Assembly: GCA_009760855.2 (NCBI GenBank)
Contig: WPIO01000047.1
Location: 2,994,001 to 3,058,000 of the forward strand
Origin: Cristatella mucedo
Taxonomy: Eukaryota; Bryozoa; Phylactolaemata; Cristatellidae
Direction of reading: 5' to 3'
DNA length: 64,000 bases
Part shown: piece by piece, positions 14,101 to 29,100 of the stretch
Numbering within the stretch: position 1 is the first letter of the stretch
How the letters are laid out: every line of letters starts with the position of its first letter
Notes under the pieces: generated by a model
The model's input: the letters and a program-made list of their open reading frames with translations, nothing else
Databases searched by the model: none
Told to the model about the DNA's origin: nothing
Program-made: the position numbers and the translations under genes

Positions 14101-17100
14101 GTGATTTCGCTATTGCCACCCTTTCGTCCCTAAATTAAAAATCCTTTGCCGTCAACCCAAAGCGTCTTTCGAATCTCCAGTTTTGAGTCTTTCCGACAAC
14201 AAGCTGCCAATGATGGCAGTAATCTCTTGTGCTCAGGTACAAAGTCCTCCTATCCTCAGATTTATCTGATCTCATTTCAACACTGTGTGCAAGAAATCAA
14301 TCTTTCATGCTATGAGTGACCTTAATATTCAATTTGAAAATTTAACTTACTCTTTTGGGCAGACTTTCGTGCATTGATTGATTCATTTTCTCTTGTAGCT
14401 CACTTGCATGACTTCAATCTTAAGAAGGGTCATATGCTGGATCAAATACTCTTCCACATGTGAATGCTATCATGCCCTATTTATACCAAGTTTTGCTTAC
14501 CTGATAGCCTACAGATCCCATTCAGTCTAAAATGTATGCTCACCTCCTCATCCAAGAGTGTTTATGATTCACGAAACCTTAAAACAATTAAAATCGATGC
14601 TGTCAGAACGATCAGAAGGATGCTATGTTATCCGCCTTTGCTGCGCCGTTGCTTTTTTGACCTATCATTGTTGGTAAGATGCTACAACGCGACACTTGCT
14701 GACATGCTAAACGAGTGTGCGCTGTTGACTACGCACAATGTGCACATCTGTACAGACGGCCTACGGTTTACCGTAGACATAAAACTAGCTATGTCTACTA
14801 AGAGAAAGTTCGAAAAAGCATACAAAAGATCAAGAGTGACGGTCCATCGTCAGGCATGCGAAGGCTGCTGTAGTTCATACCAATCGATCCCAGGAAAGGC
14901 CAAGTATAGCTTCTAAAAAAATATTGCTGAAATATATGTTAAATCCAAAAAATGCGAATGTATATCATCAACCATCTTCTCAAACGCTCCCAGATTAGAT
15001 ACTGACCGGTGAACATTGCGGTGACCTAGCGTATTACTTTTCTAGCTTTTTTTATCAGCATTATAGATAAGATTAGTAAGTCCATTGCTAAGCTTGCACC
15101 ATCACTTCTGGGCTCCTGTCTCTCAATAACGTCAACCTAGGACTCCCGTGTCTCAGTTCCGCTCCCTAGCCCAAAGTCTGCATTCAGAGAGGTCACGAGT
15201 AACTTTATCCTGGAATTCTTCCAGCCAAAGAAGACTACCAGTCCTCTAGCTTCAATATTCCCACTGTCCTAATTCTTGTACAAATAAATCTGCTGCTTCT
15301 ATTCAAAATAAAACAAGCAATATCCTCAGCCACAGATCATGTCCCTGCACCCTTCAAAAGGGCTGCTGTTAGGCCACTAATTAAGAAAGCAAAACTAGAT
15401 TGAGATAACTTAAGCAGGATCAGCTTCCGTTCAATCTTCCTTCTACCGTTATAATAATAAAAATATATTTGTATAGCGCCAGAGAACTTAATCACTTTCC
15501 AAGCACTTTATTTTTGTGCAAATGAGGAATGATCGAATGGCTATGGTAGCTTCCTCAATTTCAATAAGCATTACAAGGTTAGAGGTGATATGCGTAGCAT
15601 TAGCATGAAAATAGGGTTAGTGGCAGCACGCAAAGTGTCAGCACACACAAGCACACAAAGGACGAATCACACGGACCCACTAAATGCTGCGATAAATAGA
15701 TGAGGTTTTATCAAAACAATGTAGCAAGTGGTTAGAGACCATCTAAGCTCTTCTATTGCAACTGCAAACCTAGCAAGTGCGTTACATTCTAGATTTAGAG
15801 CTATCCACTCCACTGAGTCAGCATTGCATCGGATCTATAACGACCACATCAGGAATGCAGACTTGGGTAAAGTGTTTCTGCTTGTCTCGCTTGATATTTT
15901 GGCAGCGTTTGATCACATTGATCTCAAAGTCATTGAGCGTCTTTTATCTCGCATTGAAATCACTGGCACGGCACTGCAATGTTTTAGATCCAATCTCAAT
16001 GGGATACTTCAGAGTATTAACGTGCACGAACAAAGGTCATCCGAAGAACCACTGAAATACGAAATACCCCAGAGCTCTGCGCTCGGTCTGCTTCTTTTCA
16101 CAATGTCCACTCTCCCTCTTGCCGAATTGAACGCCAACTAATCTAGGCTTTCACTTCTGCGTCGATGGCACTTAGTTGCATTTGTGCTTCGATTGCTTCC
16201 AGCCGCCAGCACGTCAAATTCTCTATAAACCCTCGCTGCATGTATTAATGATACGCATGGCAGCAACATTTCTCAAATTAGAAGACGACCAAACCAACTT
16301 ACTAGTTATGGATTGACTAAGTTTTAATCGGAAACTGGAAACATTATTGCTCCAAATCGGCTCTGTCAGGATATCTCCTACCGATTCTGCACGTAATCTC
16401 GGTGCCCTTTTCCAAAATGACCTTTAACTAGATGAAAATATGAAATCCACAGTCAAGTCTGTCTGCTTTCAACTGCATGGCATTGCTGAAATGCCGCCTT
16501 GCTTAGACGCGGATACTGCATTCAAATGGGTTGATAAACATTTAAAAGCCCATCTGGACTTCCGTAACTTATTGCATGCTGGTCTAAGGGCCTGTTAAAT
16601 CAAAGTTGGTGCAAAGTCTGAAGCTAGGGATGTCTGCCATGAGCGCCGCAGTTGCCACACCACACTGGTACTTGCAGACCATGACTGGCTCCTGGTCAAG
16701 CAGGGTATCGACTTTAAGGTCTTGTCACTTACATTTAGGTGACTTTACTCTCTGGCTCCAGCCTACCTATTGGATATCATGTCATGTCATGTATCTCCTT
16801 CAGTAACTCCACAAAGTCATAAAGACCATGTCTCCTTCAGTAACTCCACAAAGTCATAAAGACCATGTGGGTGTTACGCAGGAGAGTTTTGTATAGCCCA
16901 CTCACAGCCTACGCGGCCTTCGGTACGCATTCGGTAGCCAACAGACTTCGTCTCACGCAACAAAGAGAAAGTGGGAAGCATAGCAGAGTCAGGAGAGCAG
17001 TTGATGTAGTAAGTAGCATGGCAGTAGCAGTTCAGGACCGCTGAAAAAGATGTGCCATAGTCGGCAGTTGGAGAATATTTGTCGTTGAGTAAGAATTGTG

Positions 17101-20100
17101 GAATCTATTTCCAGTCTAAGACCTGCAGCTAAAGCTTCTGTTGCCAACGGTCTTTAAGCGGAGGAATGGGACAGCTAATTTATTATCCACACAGGACCCG
17201 AGGGCGTGAACAGGCTGAAACTGATGCAGCAGCTCAGAGAAGTATGAAGGAGCCAAGCCGTGGCGGGCCTTGTGGGTCAGCGTAAGAACTTTGCTCTGTA
17301 TCCTTTGCTCAACCGTCAACCATCCTAGCTACTTCAGCAAAGGAGACACGTGCTCAAACCGCTGGGACTTGAAGACCAGCCTTGCAGCCATATTCATAGT
17401 CCGCTGTAGTGGCATAATAGCTTTCTTTGGCAGCCCGGCCAAAAGAGAATTATAATAATCAAGCCGAGACAGAACTAGAGAGCTAGTTAATTTTTTTACA
17501 AGCCACTGTGGGAGACAGCTCCTAATCTTGGACATGGAGTGGATGTGATGGCTAGCTGTAGAGGCAGTCTTCTGAATGAAGCTTTTGAAATTGAGGCAGA
17601 TTTCGAATACGGCACCTAAATTTCGAGCACGTGGTGATGGCCGCACAATAGCATCACCTATTAGTATAGCAAAGCCTTTTAATCCAGCTGCACGCTTAGG
17701 GTGTCCTATGAACAGCAGTTCGGTTTTATCATCATTTAATTTCAGGAAGTTTTCCGACATCCAGGATTGAATATCGGCAAGGTAAGCATTCAGTTTCTCA
17801 GTTGCTGCAGCAGATTCCGACGGTTTGAATGACAAATACAACCGAGTATCGTCAGCATAGAAGTGATATCCTATTCCATGTGCCTTAATCACTTTTCCCA
17901 GAGGTTGTGTATAAATGGAGAACAGCAAGGGACCAAGTACAGACCCTTGAGGGACTCCACAGGTGACCCTTCTCGTGTCTGAGACCTGACCCCCACACGA
18001 CACGGATTGAACACGATCAGACAAGTATGATTTAAACCACGCCAGTGCTTTGTCTGCCAGACCGATCGCTGTTCTCAATCATTCAAGCAGAATTTCGTGA
18101 TCAATAGTGTCGAAGGCAGCAGACAGATCTAACAGAGCTAGGGCAGTGACACTCCGTCGTCGTAGATCTACTCTCCCACCAGGCCAAGCGTCATAACACC
18201 GTCTGTTCTGACTCAGATCGGGCATGAACCTTAAAACAGTTGTAGACGGTGCCTTAAGCTCATATGCTACGTAAGCCTGGGACGTACTTCCGTGTGACGT
18301 CACGTTATCCTCGGACATGACAACATTTTCAAATAAGCTTAAAAGACTCCTGTTTATTTCAGCATTTAGTGGGTCCTTGTGATTCGCGCTCTGTGTGCTT
18401 ATGCGTGCTGAAAATGTGCCTGCTGCAAATAGAAATATCTACATGTTCACCTTGTGCGTGTCACAACTTAAAATGTCATGGTTGACGACATTGCCAATGT
18501 TACCACTAATAATTTCTCCCTTCTTTCTTTACAGCGTGTGTAAAGTGCCTAAAATGAGATTCAGTTCTTTGAGGGCGCTAAACAATTGTACCATCGTTAC
18601 TATTAATGTTGTATTTACAATCTTACCTTTAGACATTATTCCTAACAGAATGTCTGCGGTCCGCATACTATTATTCATGTCTAGATAAAAATTTGTATAC
18701 ACATAGTAGTATTAAAAACGTTCCTGAAAGAGATATTAGTGCATATCTAGGTCTGGTTCTGCAAGCAGCCACGGCAGCATTAATTATCTTGCTGTGACGT
18801 TTCTAGGCTTCAGTCAACAAGTCTCAGTTTTAATGCATTGCAACCAGCTTTCGTCTACATTCAAGTTGTACAAGCAATTAATAATAACTAGGTAACGCCC
18901 GGTCAAGTTTGAATTATGCAGAAGTTTCAATTAAAATTGTTTTTTCCCGACTCTTTGCATGCCTGGATTTTTCTAACTACCAATATGCTCAAGATTTAGT
19001 CCTGGCTTTTGGGGTACCAGAACATTTTTTGTCCCCAAACTATATGCAAGTTCAAGTTAATGCATTTATAAGATGCAAGTGCACCATATGCACGCACGTA
19101 TGCATTATATGCGCCTCTATTTGTTTTACTCACCGAGCCACTAGCAATCCATTTTTCTGTGGCGCAACCTAGGTGTACACGGATTTCGACCGGCAATATT
19201 GGACAAAAAATGTGACGCAAACCAAGGAAATCTCGCACAACAATAAACTTTAAGTAGCTAGTGCCTAAGTGAATAAAGTAAAAGCTCAAAAGCGGTTACC
19301 CAAGTGAAAAATTGATAGTATAATAGCTAGTGCTTAAGTTATTGAAGCGAAAACATTGGACTCGCTTAAAAAGATGAACAATAACATAGCTTGCAGAAGG
19401 GGCATATCTAGCTTGCAGAAGGGGCATATCTCCAAAACAAGCTAACGGTCTCTCTCACTTAATAAGAAACTCAAACGAAGGCATTTTACTTTCGAATTAA
19501 GGAATTTTCATGCGTGGATTAAAGGCATATCTGTACTCGTCTCGAAAAATATTGAGTTCTCTGAGAGCGCTTTACCAAGTGTGTTATTATTATTACTATT
19601 AATTTAATATGTTTGCACCCTTCCAATGCACGTATATACTGTATACATGTTTACAGAGTGTGTATTTGCATGCGTTTGGCAGTGCATTTATGCAGTTATA
19701 TATTAACTTTCTTTTACTTAAATTTAAATTTTCAAACTCAATTGTGCATTGTCTGTGAATTTTTTCCACTTTTGTGACCGTTGCTTACCTGTCTGTGTTG
19801 AATACAGCATAAAGGATCTCGGTGGCAGCGGTGTCTCCCTTATCTTGTACAAATACGCTACCATTGTGAACACGCGTAGAAGCGGCTACAACGGTTAAAC
19901 AAAGGGATTATAATAATAATAAAAATAATGTACTTGATAAAGCGCCCTCAGAGAACTTAATCTCTTTTTAGGTGCTTTACATTTGCTGCAAGGGGAAATG
20001 CAATTGAATGGTAAGTAAAATCATGCTTGATAAACAAACAAAATGAATAACATGGTTAAGGGTGACATGCACAGGGTCAGCATGCAAATGTGGTTAGTGG

Positions 20101-23100
20101 CAGCATGCACAGTGTCAGCACGCACAAGCACATCAAAGACAAATCACAGGGATCCACTAAATGCTGTCCTAAATAGGTGTGTTTATAAGTTCCTTTTAAA
20201 TGTGGTAAGGTCAGGGGATGTTCTGACGCAGGTCGGGAGGGAGTTTTAGGCTTTGGGAGCATACGAACTAAATGCACGGTGTCCGAAGGATTTAAGGTTT
20301 GTGCGACGTATTTCTAGACTGTTGAATTCCGAAAAGCGGGTGGGACGATGCTTGGCCTGATGGGGAGTATGTCGGAGATATAGGCTGGAGCAATATAATG
20401 ACGGGACCTAAAAGTGAGCGACAAAACCTTGTAGTCAATCCGTTGCTTGACTGGTAGCCAGTGCAAGTCGACGAGGAGTGGAGTCATGTGGCAACTGCGA
20501 CGCTCACGACAGACAAGCCTAGCTGCAGAGTTTTGCACCAGCTGCAATCGCCTGATTGCGCATGCTGGTAGGCCAGTAAGCAGTGAGTTGCAGAATTCGA
20601 GACGAGATGTCACGAATGCATGGACCAACAACGCAGATCCGTAGGCAGGCGCTTTTCACGGAAGTTTTTGAGAGGAACTATAATCTAAAAATCAACGATC
20701 ATTTATATACTTGAACTGTGAAACTTTGCTGAGTCTCACCTCTATGACTCACCAACTAGCAAACCAACACGAAGACTGACATTCTTGGTCAAGTTCTTTT
20801 TTTTATCAATTCCATTTAGAGAAAATATCAATAGTAATGATTTACTTAACTAAATAAAGCACTGAAAAAAGCTTGCTCATCGCTATTTCGTAATTTAATG
20901 CACAATCCAATGTATCTACACCGATATTTTAATATCTCACTCATAATGATACATTAGGTATAATACATTTTTATAGCGTCCTCAAGCGAAAACACTCCTT
21001 CCAGGTACTTTACAGATGCTGCAAAGAAAGCATGACCGAGTGATTAGTAGTAACATTCGCATTCTGATCAAGCATAATATTGTTAGACAGAAATGCACAA
21101 GATCAACATATTTATGATTAGTTGCTGCGCGTACAGTATCAGCACGCACACTGCACAAAGAACGAATCACAAGGGCTCATAAAGTGCTGTAAAAACAGGA
21201 GTATTTAAGTTTCTTTTAAATATCGTCAGGTCATGGGATGTCGCGACCTAAGTCGAGAGTGTATTATGGGTTTAAGAGCATATGAATATGCTTGTTGTCA
21301 TTAAGCATGCTACACCTAACATTAGATCATGCTTCATTTGCAGCAAATATAAAGTGCCTAACAAGATTTTGAGTTCTCTGAGTATCAGATGTATTATTAC
21401 TGTTACTATCAATATCATCAGTACGATTATTATCATTATCATATTATCATTATTTCTATGAACTAACTCATACCTGTATCATTTTAATAGCACTATAAAC
21501 ATCCCAGAGCAGAAGGTAAGAGTGAACTCAGAGGCTTGGGTTTACGGACGCACGAACTTACGGACTCACATAAGAAATATGTAGGTTGATCGCAGCGGGA
21601 TCGTCACTTGCACCGGCCCTAACGGTTAGTTTTTTACTGCAGCCATTATTGAGCTCGTTGTCCAAGTTCTTTATCTAGCTGCTCTGGTATGCGGCCGTCA
21701 CGAACTTACGTAGCATGAGCAACTGTTCCATCAGCACTAGGCGTTGAATTAAGAGGTTTCTGGCCGTGAATATTAAGATGGGCTTTTTGTAGCATCAAGT
21801 TCAAGTCGATTTTGAGGAACTTTGTCGGCCTTCTCCAAAGCCCTCATTGGAAATGGCGGAACACAAAAATTGAACTGAAATCGATTGGAAACCATCAAGA
21901 AGTAAATTAATAAAAAGTGGAGTGTGAAATTGAAATTGCAGTGGAAAAAGATGAAAAGCTTGACGCAGCCGAACGGCTTTCTGTTAGGCGAGTATCAGGC
22001 AACTTCTTATCCAGCCAAACATGTGCAGGAAAAAGGATTAAAAAAGCCTGCCGTAGTCTGTCGGCAAAAGAAGAATAAAACTCTTTGTTAACCAGAAAAT
22101 GAAAGGCGGTGGAAAGATGCTGCCCTAAATTTATTACCCTTGATTTTTAATTTTTCAATTTAACTTCACCAGTTACCAAAGCGTTAGATGCGGTCTAGGA
22201 GAGCTCCAATAATGTCTATTTTGCAGCTTAGCGGCTGCTTTCGTCTCCGGTACAGTACTGGGTCCAGTCAGCATCGTCAGATCAGTAGCAAATACACATG
22301 CAATAACGAGAGCTAGTCTGTGCACGAAAGCTAGAGCATTGTGGAACCAAAAATGTTTATATATTTTCAACAATAACTATAATAATACTTTTGTCTAGCA
22401 CCGTCACAGAACAAAATCTATTTCTAGCACGTTTACATATAGGCACTGCGGTTGATAGGCAAGTCAGTTAAAACGCACGGTGGTTCCTGTGTACACAAAG
22501 CTGTTATTCCTACATTAGCAAAGCGGCAAATAACTCTAAGAAGTCACACGAAGTACCAAACAATAAACAGGAAAGTTAAATTGCTTTCAAAATGTATGAC
22601 AGAATCAAATATTATAACAGTTTCCAAGTTAAACCGCCTGAGAAACTTTTTTATGGTACCAGTACATAGCTTGCAGCACTTGTTTTTTATTGGTAGTTTT
22701 TGCTCTTTTTTAGTATTTAGCCATGCAACTACACATAGTAATTTCAAAATAGCACTTTCCTGACGACAGAAGTCAAGTTCTTATGGAACAACAGGTATTT
22801 TCTATTCCTCTTATGCAGAAATAACTGGAAAAAAGACAGTATCCCAAGTAAGAAAAACTAAATATGTAACATAGTAAAATAAAGATGATAACAAGAAATT
22901 GCAGCCCTGCTAGTGAGAACCGAGTGTTTTTCTTGGGACTTTAAATATCCTGCAAACGAAGCACGTCAATCAATTATTGATAACATGCAAACTGATAGCA
23001 TGCATAAGCACACCAAGGAAATTCGTAAGGACCGAGCAAGTAGTATGAGAAGCAGGTGCATTTTGGTTTCTTTTTAAAAGCCGTCAAATCATGAGGATGT

Positions 23101-26100
23101 CGTGACGTCAATTGGTAGCGTGCAAAGAACATGACATTTTCAAGCATTATATACATAAGATAAGCGTTCCCTCACAGTTTATGATGTACGAACACTAGGA
23201 CCATGCATTTTTTCAAGTGCATTGATATCATGAGTAAAAGATGCACCCTCTGTCCCCACTGCGTGGATAAAGCCTGCATACAAAGCTACGTTTCTAAAAT
23301 TTGCATTGCCGACCGGCTTAACTAGGCAAAATTTAATTATTTCAAATTAAGTGTATAATTTAATTATGCAGTCAGATATCATTCTGTTGTGCAAATTTAC
23401 TTTGGCTTGAGACTTATGTATGCCGAGTCTAAACTGTTTCCGTGTCTGTTTCCAAATAGAGATATTTGCTCGTGTTCGTCTGCTAATCACTAGGAAATGT
23501 GTTTTAGTGGATGAATTTGCCACTTCCGTCTTGACTTCTATGACTCACTTATTGCTGGCCTACCAGAATGTGCAATCAGGCGCTTACAGCTGGTGCACAA
23601 CTCAGCAGTTAGGCTTGTCTGTCATGAGCGTCGCACTTGCCACATCACACCACTTCTCGCCGACCTGCACTGGCTGCCAGTCAAGCAACGGATCGACTTT
23701 AAGGTCACTCACTTTTAGGTCCCTTCATTCTTCGGCTCCAGCCTACTGATTTTTTTGGACTCAGACTATTTACCAATACATCGTACAAACCTCAAATACT
23801 TTGGAGACCTGCTATTTTGATTCGCATAGATAATCAGCAAAATTCACATTAAGTCTTACGTATTTCTATCAGTTTCAAGTCCAGTAAATAAACTGGCGGT
23901 AAATATAGCGATCAGTTTTACCAGTACTTATTTAAGCACAATACTGATTTTACTAGACACACATGGCATGACGACATAGATAGGGCTTTCTATCAGTTTA
24001 CGTTTCCAGCGCAACTTAATAATGCAAGCAGTGGTGACTTTCATTCGTAAGCATGATATGTAGGTAGGTGAATCCCAGCCACAGTTTACACTCTAACTTC
24101 ACTGATGAGCACTATCAGCACATGGCGATGATTCCAAAGTATTAGAAGCAATGGAAACTGCTAACGGATTTGACTGAAGGGAATCTGCTTAATTCTCCGA
24201 AAGCTCCTTATTAATGAACCACCAATTAGTTTTCAAGAAAGCTCGTTATTTTTTAAGCTAAGTAGTACTCAAAATTGAGTGATTGAAACTGGTGTTTTCC
24301 TCTGAAGAAATCTGATAGCGTTCGCTGCAAGCACTGCAAGCGGGTAGCGCCGTATCGCAGGCTTACCAACTATATCGAATAAAAATTCATGGTAGCCCGC
24401 TGTTGCAAATGTGCTTTCATCGACATGACTGTATTTTCCTGGAATTGAGCACTTTAACGTAGCCTTCCAGAATGTCGTAAAGGGCGGTGCTCGGTCCCAA
24501 TAATCTTCAGTAGGGATCCAGGACTCAGAGTCGTCATCCTTGCAGACCCTTCCCACTCGAGATACTCGCCTATGTATAAAAGGTTCCGTCTCTAAGGCAG
24601 ACTCACTAAATATCCAATACACTTCCAAAGCAGTCTCAAACGACTGCACGAAGTTGGGATATATGCGGGAGCTCCTTATCTCTGCAAATGAAAACACATC
24701 GCTTGCCTTTAATTCACGTAACCGTTCTGGGAGTGGCGCTCAAATTGCTTGAAGCAAAATAACGTTCTGTAAAAAGAAATTTCAAAACCTGGAGAGTCAT
24801 TTTATTACATGCAGTTGCAAATAAACTAGTGGTAGATCATTATTTCTGAAGTTTAGATGCTCTAATGCAATCTAAGGAATCTCCGTGTCTAATGAAAGCC
24901 AAGCCACAACGATAACTCAGTTATTGACTACTCTATTAGTGCTACTGACTCCGCGTCCCTAATATTCATGATATTCTGGAGAATTTCTATTTTGCAATGA
25001 ACTTCAAAATTTTTTTAGCGCTCACTTGGTTGTTTACTTATCAAATACCCGAGCAAAAGGGAGTGAGAGCGAAGGCACTTTTCAAAGTAAAATAATCGTA
25101 TGCAGCTGCGAGGTGGTAAGTAGTAAAGTGTTTCTGATTTAAAATCCTCACTTACATAGCAGCAGAAAAGCCTCAGCTGCTTCAGTCTATCTGCAGAAGG
25201 TATTGACGAGTTTCCAGCCTTAAGATTCGAACTCATGACAGCACTTGCAAAGTGCGAGAAATTTAAAGCTTTTAATCGTCCTGTGCATGGAGGAACATTA
25301 TTGACAAAGCGGCTCTCCTGACAGAAGAAGTTGGCTCCCTGACTGGTCAACGTGCCTACTACGATTGCGACTTTGAAATGTGATTTACCAGTATCCCTTG
25401 TTGGCTTGTTGCCCCAAAATATTTTGATTCATTGCAGTCTCTTTTGAGAGAGACTACTCGTTGAGCAGCTTCACATTTATCATCAGCTGCTCGAAGATTT
25501 AGAATGCCATCCTATTTAGCTCGTGAATTCTGTCGGAGAAACCTCTGCAGCTTATAATCGCCTTCAAGTGGTGGGCAGACACCATCGTTCTAGCGTGACT
25601 GTGCTCGAGGCAACAAGCTTGGCACGTCCCACAGATCCTAAAAGCCTAGTCGGTCAGCTACCTCAACGACTAGCCGCTAAGCCAGCCACCTCAAGAGGGC
25701 TGAAGTTGATCTCATCTTTCATGCAAACGCGAGGCGCTTTCCCTTAGTGGCCCAGGTTGTGGGTTTGAGTTGGGCGGCAAGGATTTTTCAGCCACTCTAT
25801 AAAGGAGAACTACTGAAGTAGACATAATTTACCTCAACTAAATAAAATAAATAAATAAAGTTCATCCTTATCGAGATGCTGCGCGTAGAATGTCCTTGCT
25901 AAAGTGCACAAGATGAAGCAATATATTCTTAAGCCTTTAACGGAAACAGGTCTCTGTAAAGCTGAATGGATTGCAGAGTGCATATGACTTGACCTTCAGC
26001 GATAGCGATGGTAGGGAAGCAAACTAATAAGATTAAAAACCCGAAAAAAAGACGAACCGCGATCCTATGCACTGCATTACCGGTACGATACTCTACAGAT

Positions 26101-29100
26101 TGAGCTACAGAGCACTACTTTCCATACGGCTATTAAATCTGGGTATCTAAAGCCACGACTTCATATCGGAAATCAGATTCGCTCACTTGCAAGAGGAAAT
26201 ACAAAACAAATAATCGTATTACCAGATAACTCCCTGAAACTTCCGTTATTAACACGTCTAATATAGTCGATATTGTCAGTTGGATTTCAGTTCTTCTGAG
26301 CAGCTTCTGTGAGCTCGCCAGTCAAGGCAAGTCTAGTGAGAATACCAATGGAGTCGTTGTTACTTAATCGCACAGTTATTGACTACTAGCATAACTACAT
26401 CCTAAGCGTTGCGTTAATTTTAGCTGTAATCGCAGCTCAGGAACTTACCTCCCCTTACTTCTTCAACTCGTAAAGAATAAACACCGGTGGGTCTGAGCGT
26501 GCTGTACACAACACCAGTACCATTAGTCTCTCTAATCGGACTGAGCTTGAATACTCCGTAACGTGGTTTTGATGCTAACGGTTTCATGGCCATCCCACCC
26601 GCATATAAGTTACCATCACCTGTAAGAAATTATTAAGATTTCAGGAAGAGTATTTATCATTGTGCAATGAATTAATTGCTAAAAATATCAAGGCCCACAG
26701 GAAGCTCAAGAATTGGTTTGAACTCAATATGTCGACAGCTACTTATTCCGACGAACGTAGAACTTACTTGCTTTGAGGTATGTCAAGTTAACAAAAGGTA
26801 GAGGCGGCGCCAAGGTGCCATAGTGTATCTTCCTCAGGTCACACGACCCATTGATTGACCATTTAGCAGTAGCCTTTTGCATACAAATAAACATGCGCTC
26901 AACGAGATGAGTTGCATAGTCGCATTTGCTAATGTAACGCTTAGCTAAAAAAGCGTGCATGTCATGAAGCTATGATTCCACGGTTGGACCAGTATGGACG
27001 CTCGGACTCACGTAATTATAGGAGTCTTTCCGGCAGGCGCCGCCGGTTCCTCCAGCACTTCCAAATAGCCAGTACTTTTTTTTAGCCATTCTCGACAACG
27101 TTCTCACGTAATTCACGTTGCACTGCAATCGGCGCGGCAGCCATCTTAAGCGCCGCTCGAAGCAAATTAGGCTCCCTGTATTGACTACCGACGCAAGCTC
27201 CGAGAGTTGCGCTATGAGCGATGCTAGAACAAATGATACGACTTGCCTGGGTTCTCGGCGTTTGCAGTACAGCACTGACGCTAGAACAATACCTGGAATT
27301 AGTCTCAGATCTAATGAAACTGTCATTGCGGCCTTTCATTGATGCAAACGACAAGTTTAAGAGTTGATTTCTACAATTAATCAAGAGAAGGTTAGTTTCG
27401 CCTTCTAGGATGCACTACGTTCTATTTGCAAACAAGATAGTTAGTCAGGCATTGACATTTCTGGGGATGTCTAACCCCGTTTTCAAATCTTTTGCACGGA
27501 CTTACTTAAAAAGGTAAGTTATCTACTTAACTATCTTTGCTACTTCTATGGGGCTCAAATCATGCTTATTATGTATGTTAGTAAAGTTTGCTTGATTGCC
27601 AGGAATTTTGACCTAGTCTGTTAGCCACGTAGTTGAGTTTTTCGTACAGCGTCGAACTCTGGTGGAACGCTATGATTGCAGCTGGACAAATGTAGTCCTC
27701 TGTGGTTGTCCAATAGATTGTTCTACTCTGCGAATGTGGACTGGCGTTCTAAGTGTAGGCATTATTTATAGCTTCCTAACTCAGCTACTATTGGGAATAC
27801 CTGCGTATGTCGAGACAGCCTCTCCAATTCATTAGCTGTGCATCAAGACTCAGGAAACATAATTTCACGCGTATTTCTAATGCATCCGCAAGCGAGCGTG
27901 CGCCGTTGTGCGAGCAGTGTTTGAGGCATCTGGATGTTAGTGCCGAGGCCACTACCGCACTACCGATTGATCAACGGATACAGAGCAAAGTTCTTAGGCT
28001 GACCGACAAGGCCCGCCACGGCTTGGCTCCTCCGTACCTATCTGAACTGCTGCACCAGTTTCAGCCTCTTCACGCCCTCAGGTCCTAAACTAAAAATAAA
28101 TTAGCTGTTCCGTTCCTCCGCTTGAAGACCGGTGGCGACAGAAGCTTTAGCTCTGCAGGTCCTAGACTGTGGAACTCGCTTCCACAATTCTTACGCAACG
28201 ACAACTGCTCTCCTGCTGTCGAATATGGCTCATCCTTTTCAGTGGTCCTGAGCTGCTACTTCCATGCTACTCAATGCCTCAACTGCTCTCTAGACTCTGC
28301 TAGGCTTCTAACTTTCTTTTGTTGCGTGAGTGAGAAGAAGTCTGTTGGCTTCCGAATACGTACCGAAACCCGCTTAGGCTGTGAGGGGTCAATGCAAAAC
28401 TCTCCTGCGTCACACCCGCATAGTCTTTATGACATTGTGGAGTTACAGAAGGAGATACATTACAGAATTTACCAATTAGAAGAGCAAAATCTCCTAGCCC
28501 AGCCATACGTCTAGGGCCTATCTATGAGAAGAAATTCTCTTTTATTGATTAGCACAAGAAAACAGGTGGAATTACAGAATCAAAAGATTGCAAAGAAGGC
28601 GATCAGTTTATCAGTCACCACAGCTGATTTATACTGTTTTAAGAGACGATTGCACACGGGCATTGTCAATGTAGAAGTGGCAGCCGGTTCTATATGTCCC
28701 TATCAATTTTTCGAGAGGCTCTTAACTGTAAAATACTGCTATGGAACTTCAGATGTGACCGGTCGGCTGGATGAGAAATTACCACACCATCACACGGAAG
28801 GAAGTCGATTGGACGTTAAGGATTCGAGCCGTGCCCGAGTCTGATCTGCTACACGGATGTTTGTTCCTAATAGCTCGAGTATAATATCGTGACCTACAGT
28901 GTCGGACGCAGCTGATAGATCTAGCAGGATCTGGACATGGAGATTCCCATCATTTATCATAATTTCTGCTTCAATTGTTGTGGCCAAATGAACGGAGCAC
29001 TTTCTCAGCAACGGTTTAGCGTTAATGCCGTCAGCAAAATCTCTGATAATTCATACCGTTAGGGTGTGTCACAAGCAGCATAGTAGCAATCGCTTTTAGC

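Larger units (their letters stand above)
13860..18640 (+). mobile_element. LINE-A near full-length copy, twice interrupted
   Basis: Plus strand. The endonuclease part is visible at about 13985, with LDLLALTETRL, the APE-type block carrying the catalytic Glu. The linker is at 14300-15440. The RT part (LVSLDILAAFDHID at about 15880, SALGLLLF) occupies 15717-16774. The C-terminus and 3' UTR occupy 18166-18620. Two other LINE fragments (15449-15716 and 16775-18165) split it. The frames carry many stops, so it is inactive. It fills much of the intron between exons 6 and 7 of gene 2. Confidence 0.82.
24682..26448. other. Intron 4 of gene 2
   Basis: Between exons 4 and 5. It holds two tRNA-derived remnants listed separately (25660-25860, 26045-26118). 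The rest has no feature that I can support. Confidence 0.5.

Noticed and set aside
14464-14916. 150-codon open frame as a host gene
   Set aside because: It is the linker region of the long LINE-A, matching the inverted copy at 56476-56877.
22173-22373. Hydrophobic minus-strand open frame as a signal peptide or membrane exon
   Set aside because: It lies inside intron 5 of gene 2. Exons 5 and 6 join in phase without it and no splice sites frame it.
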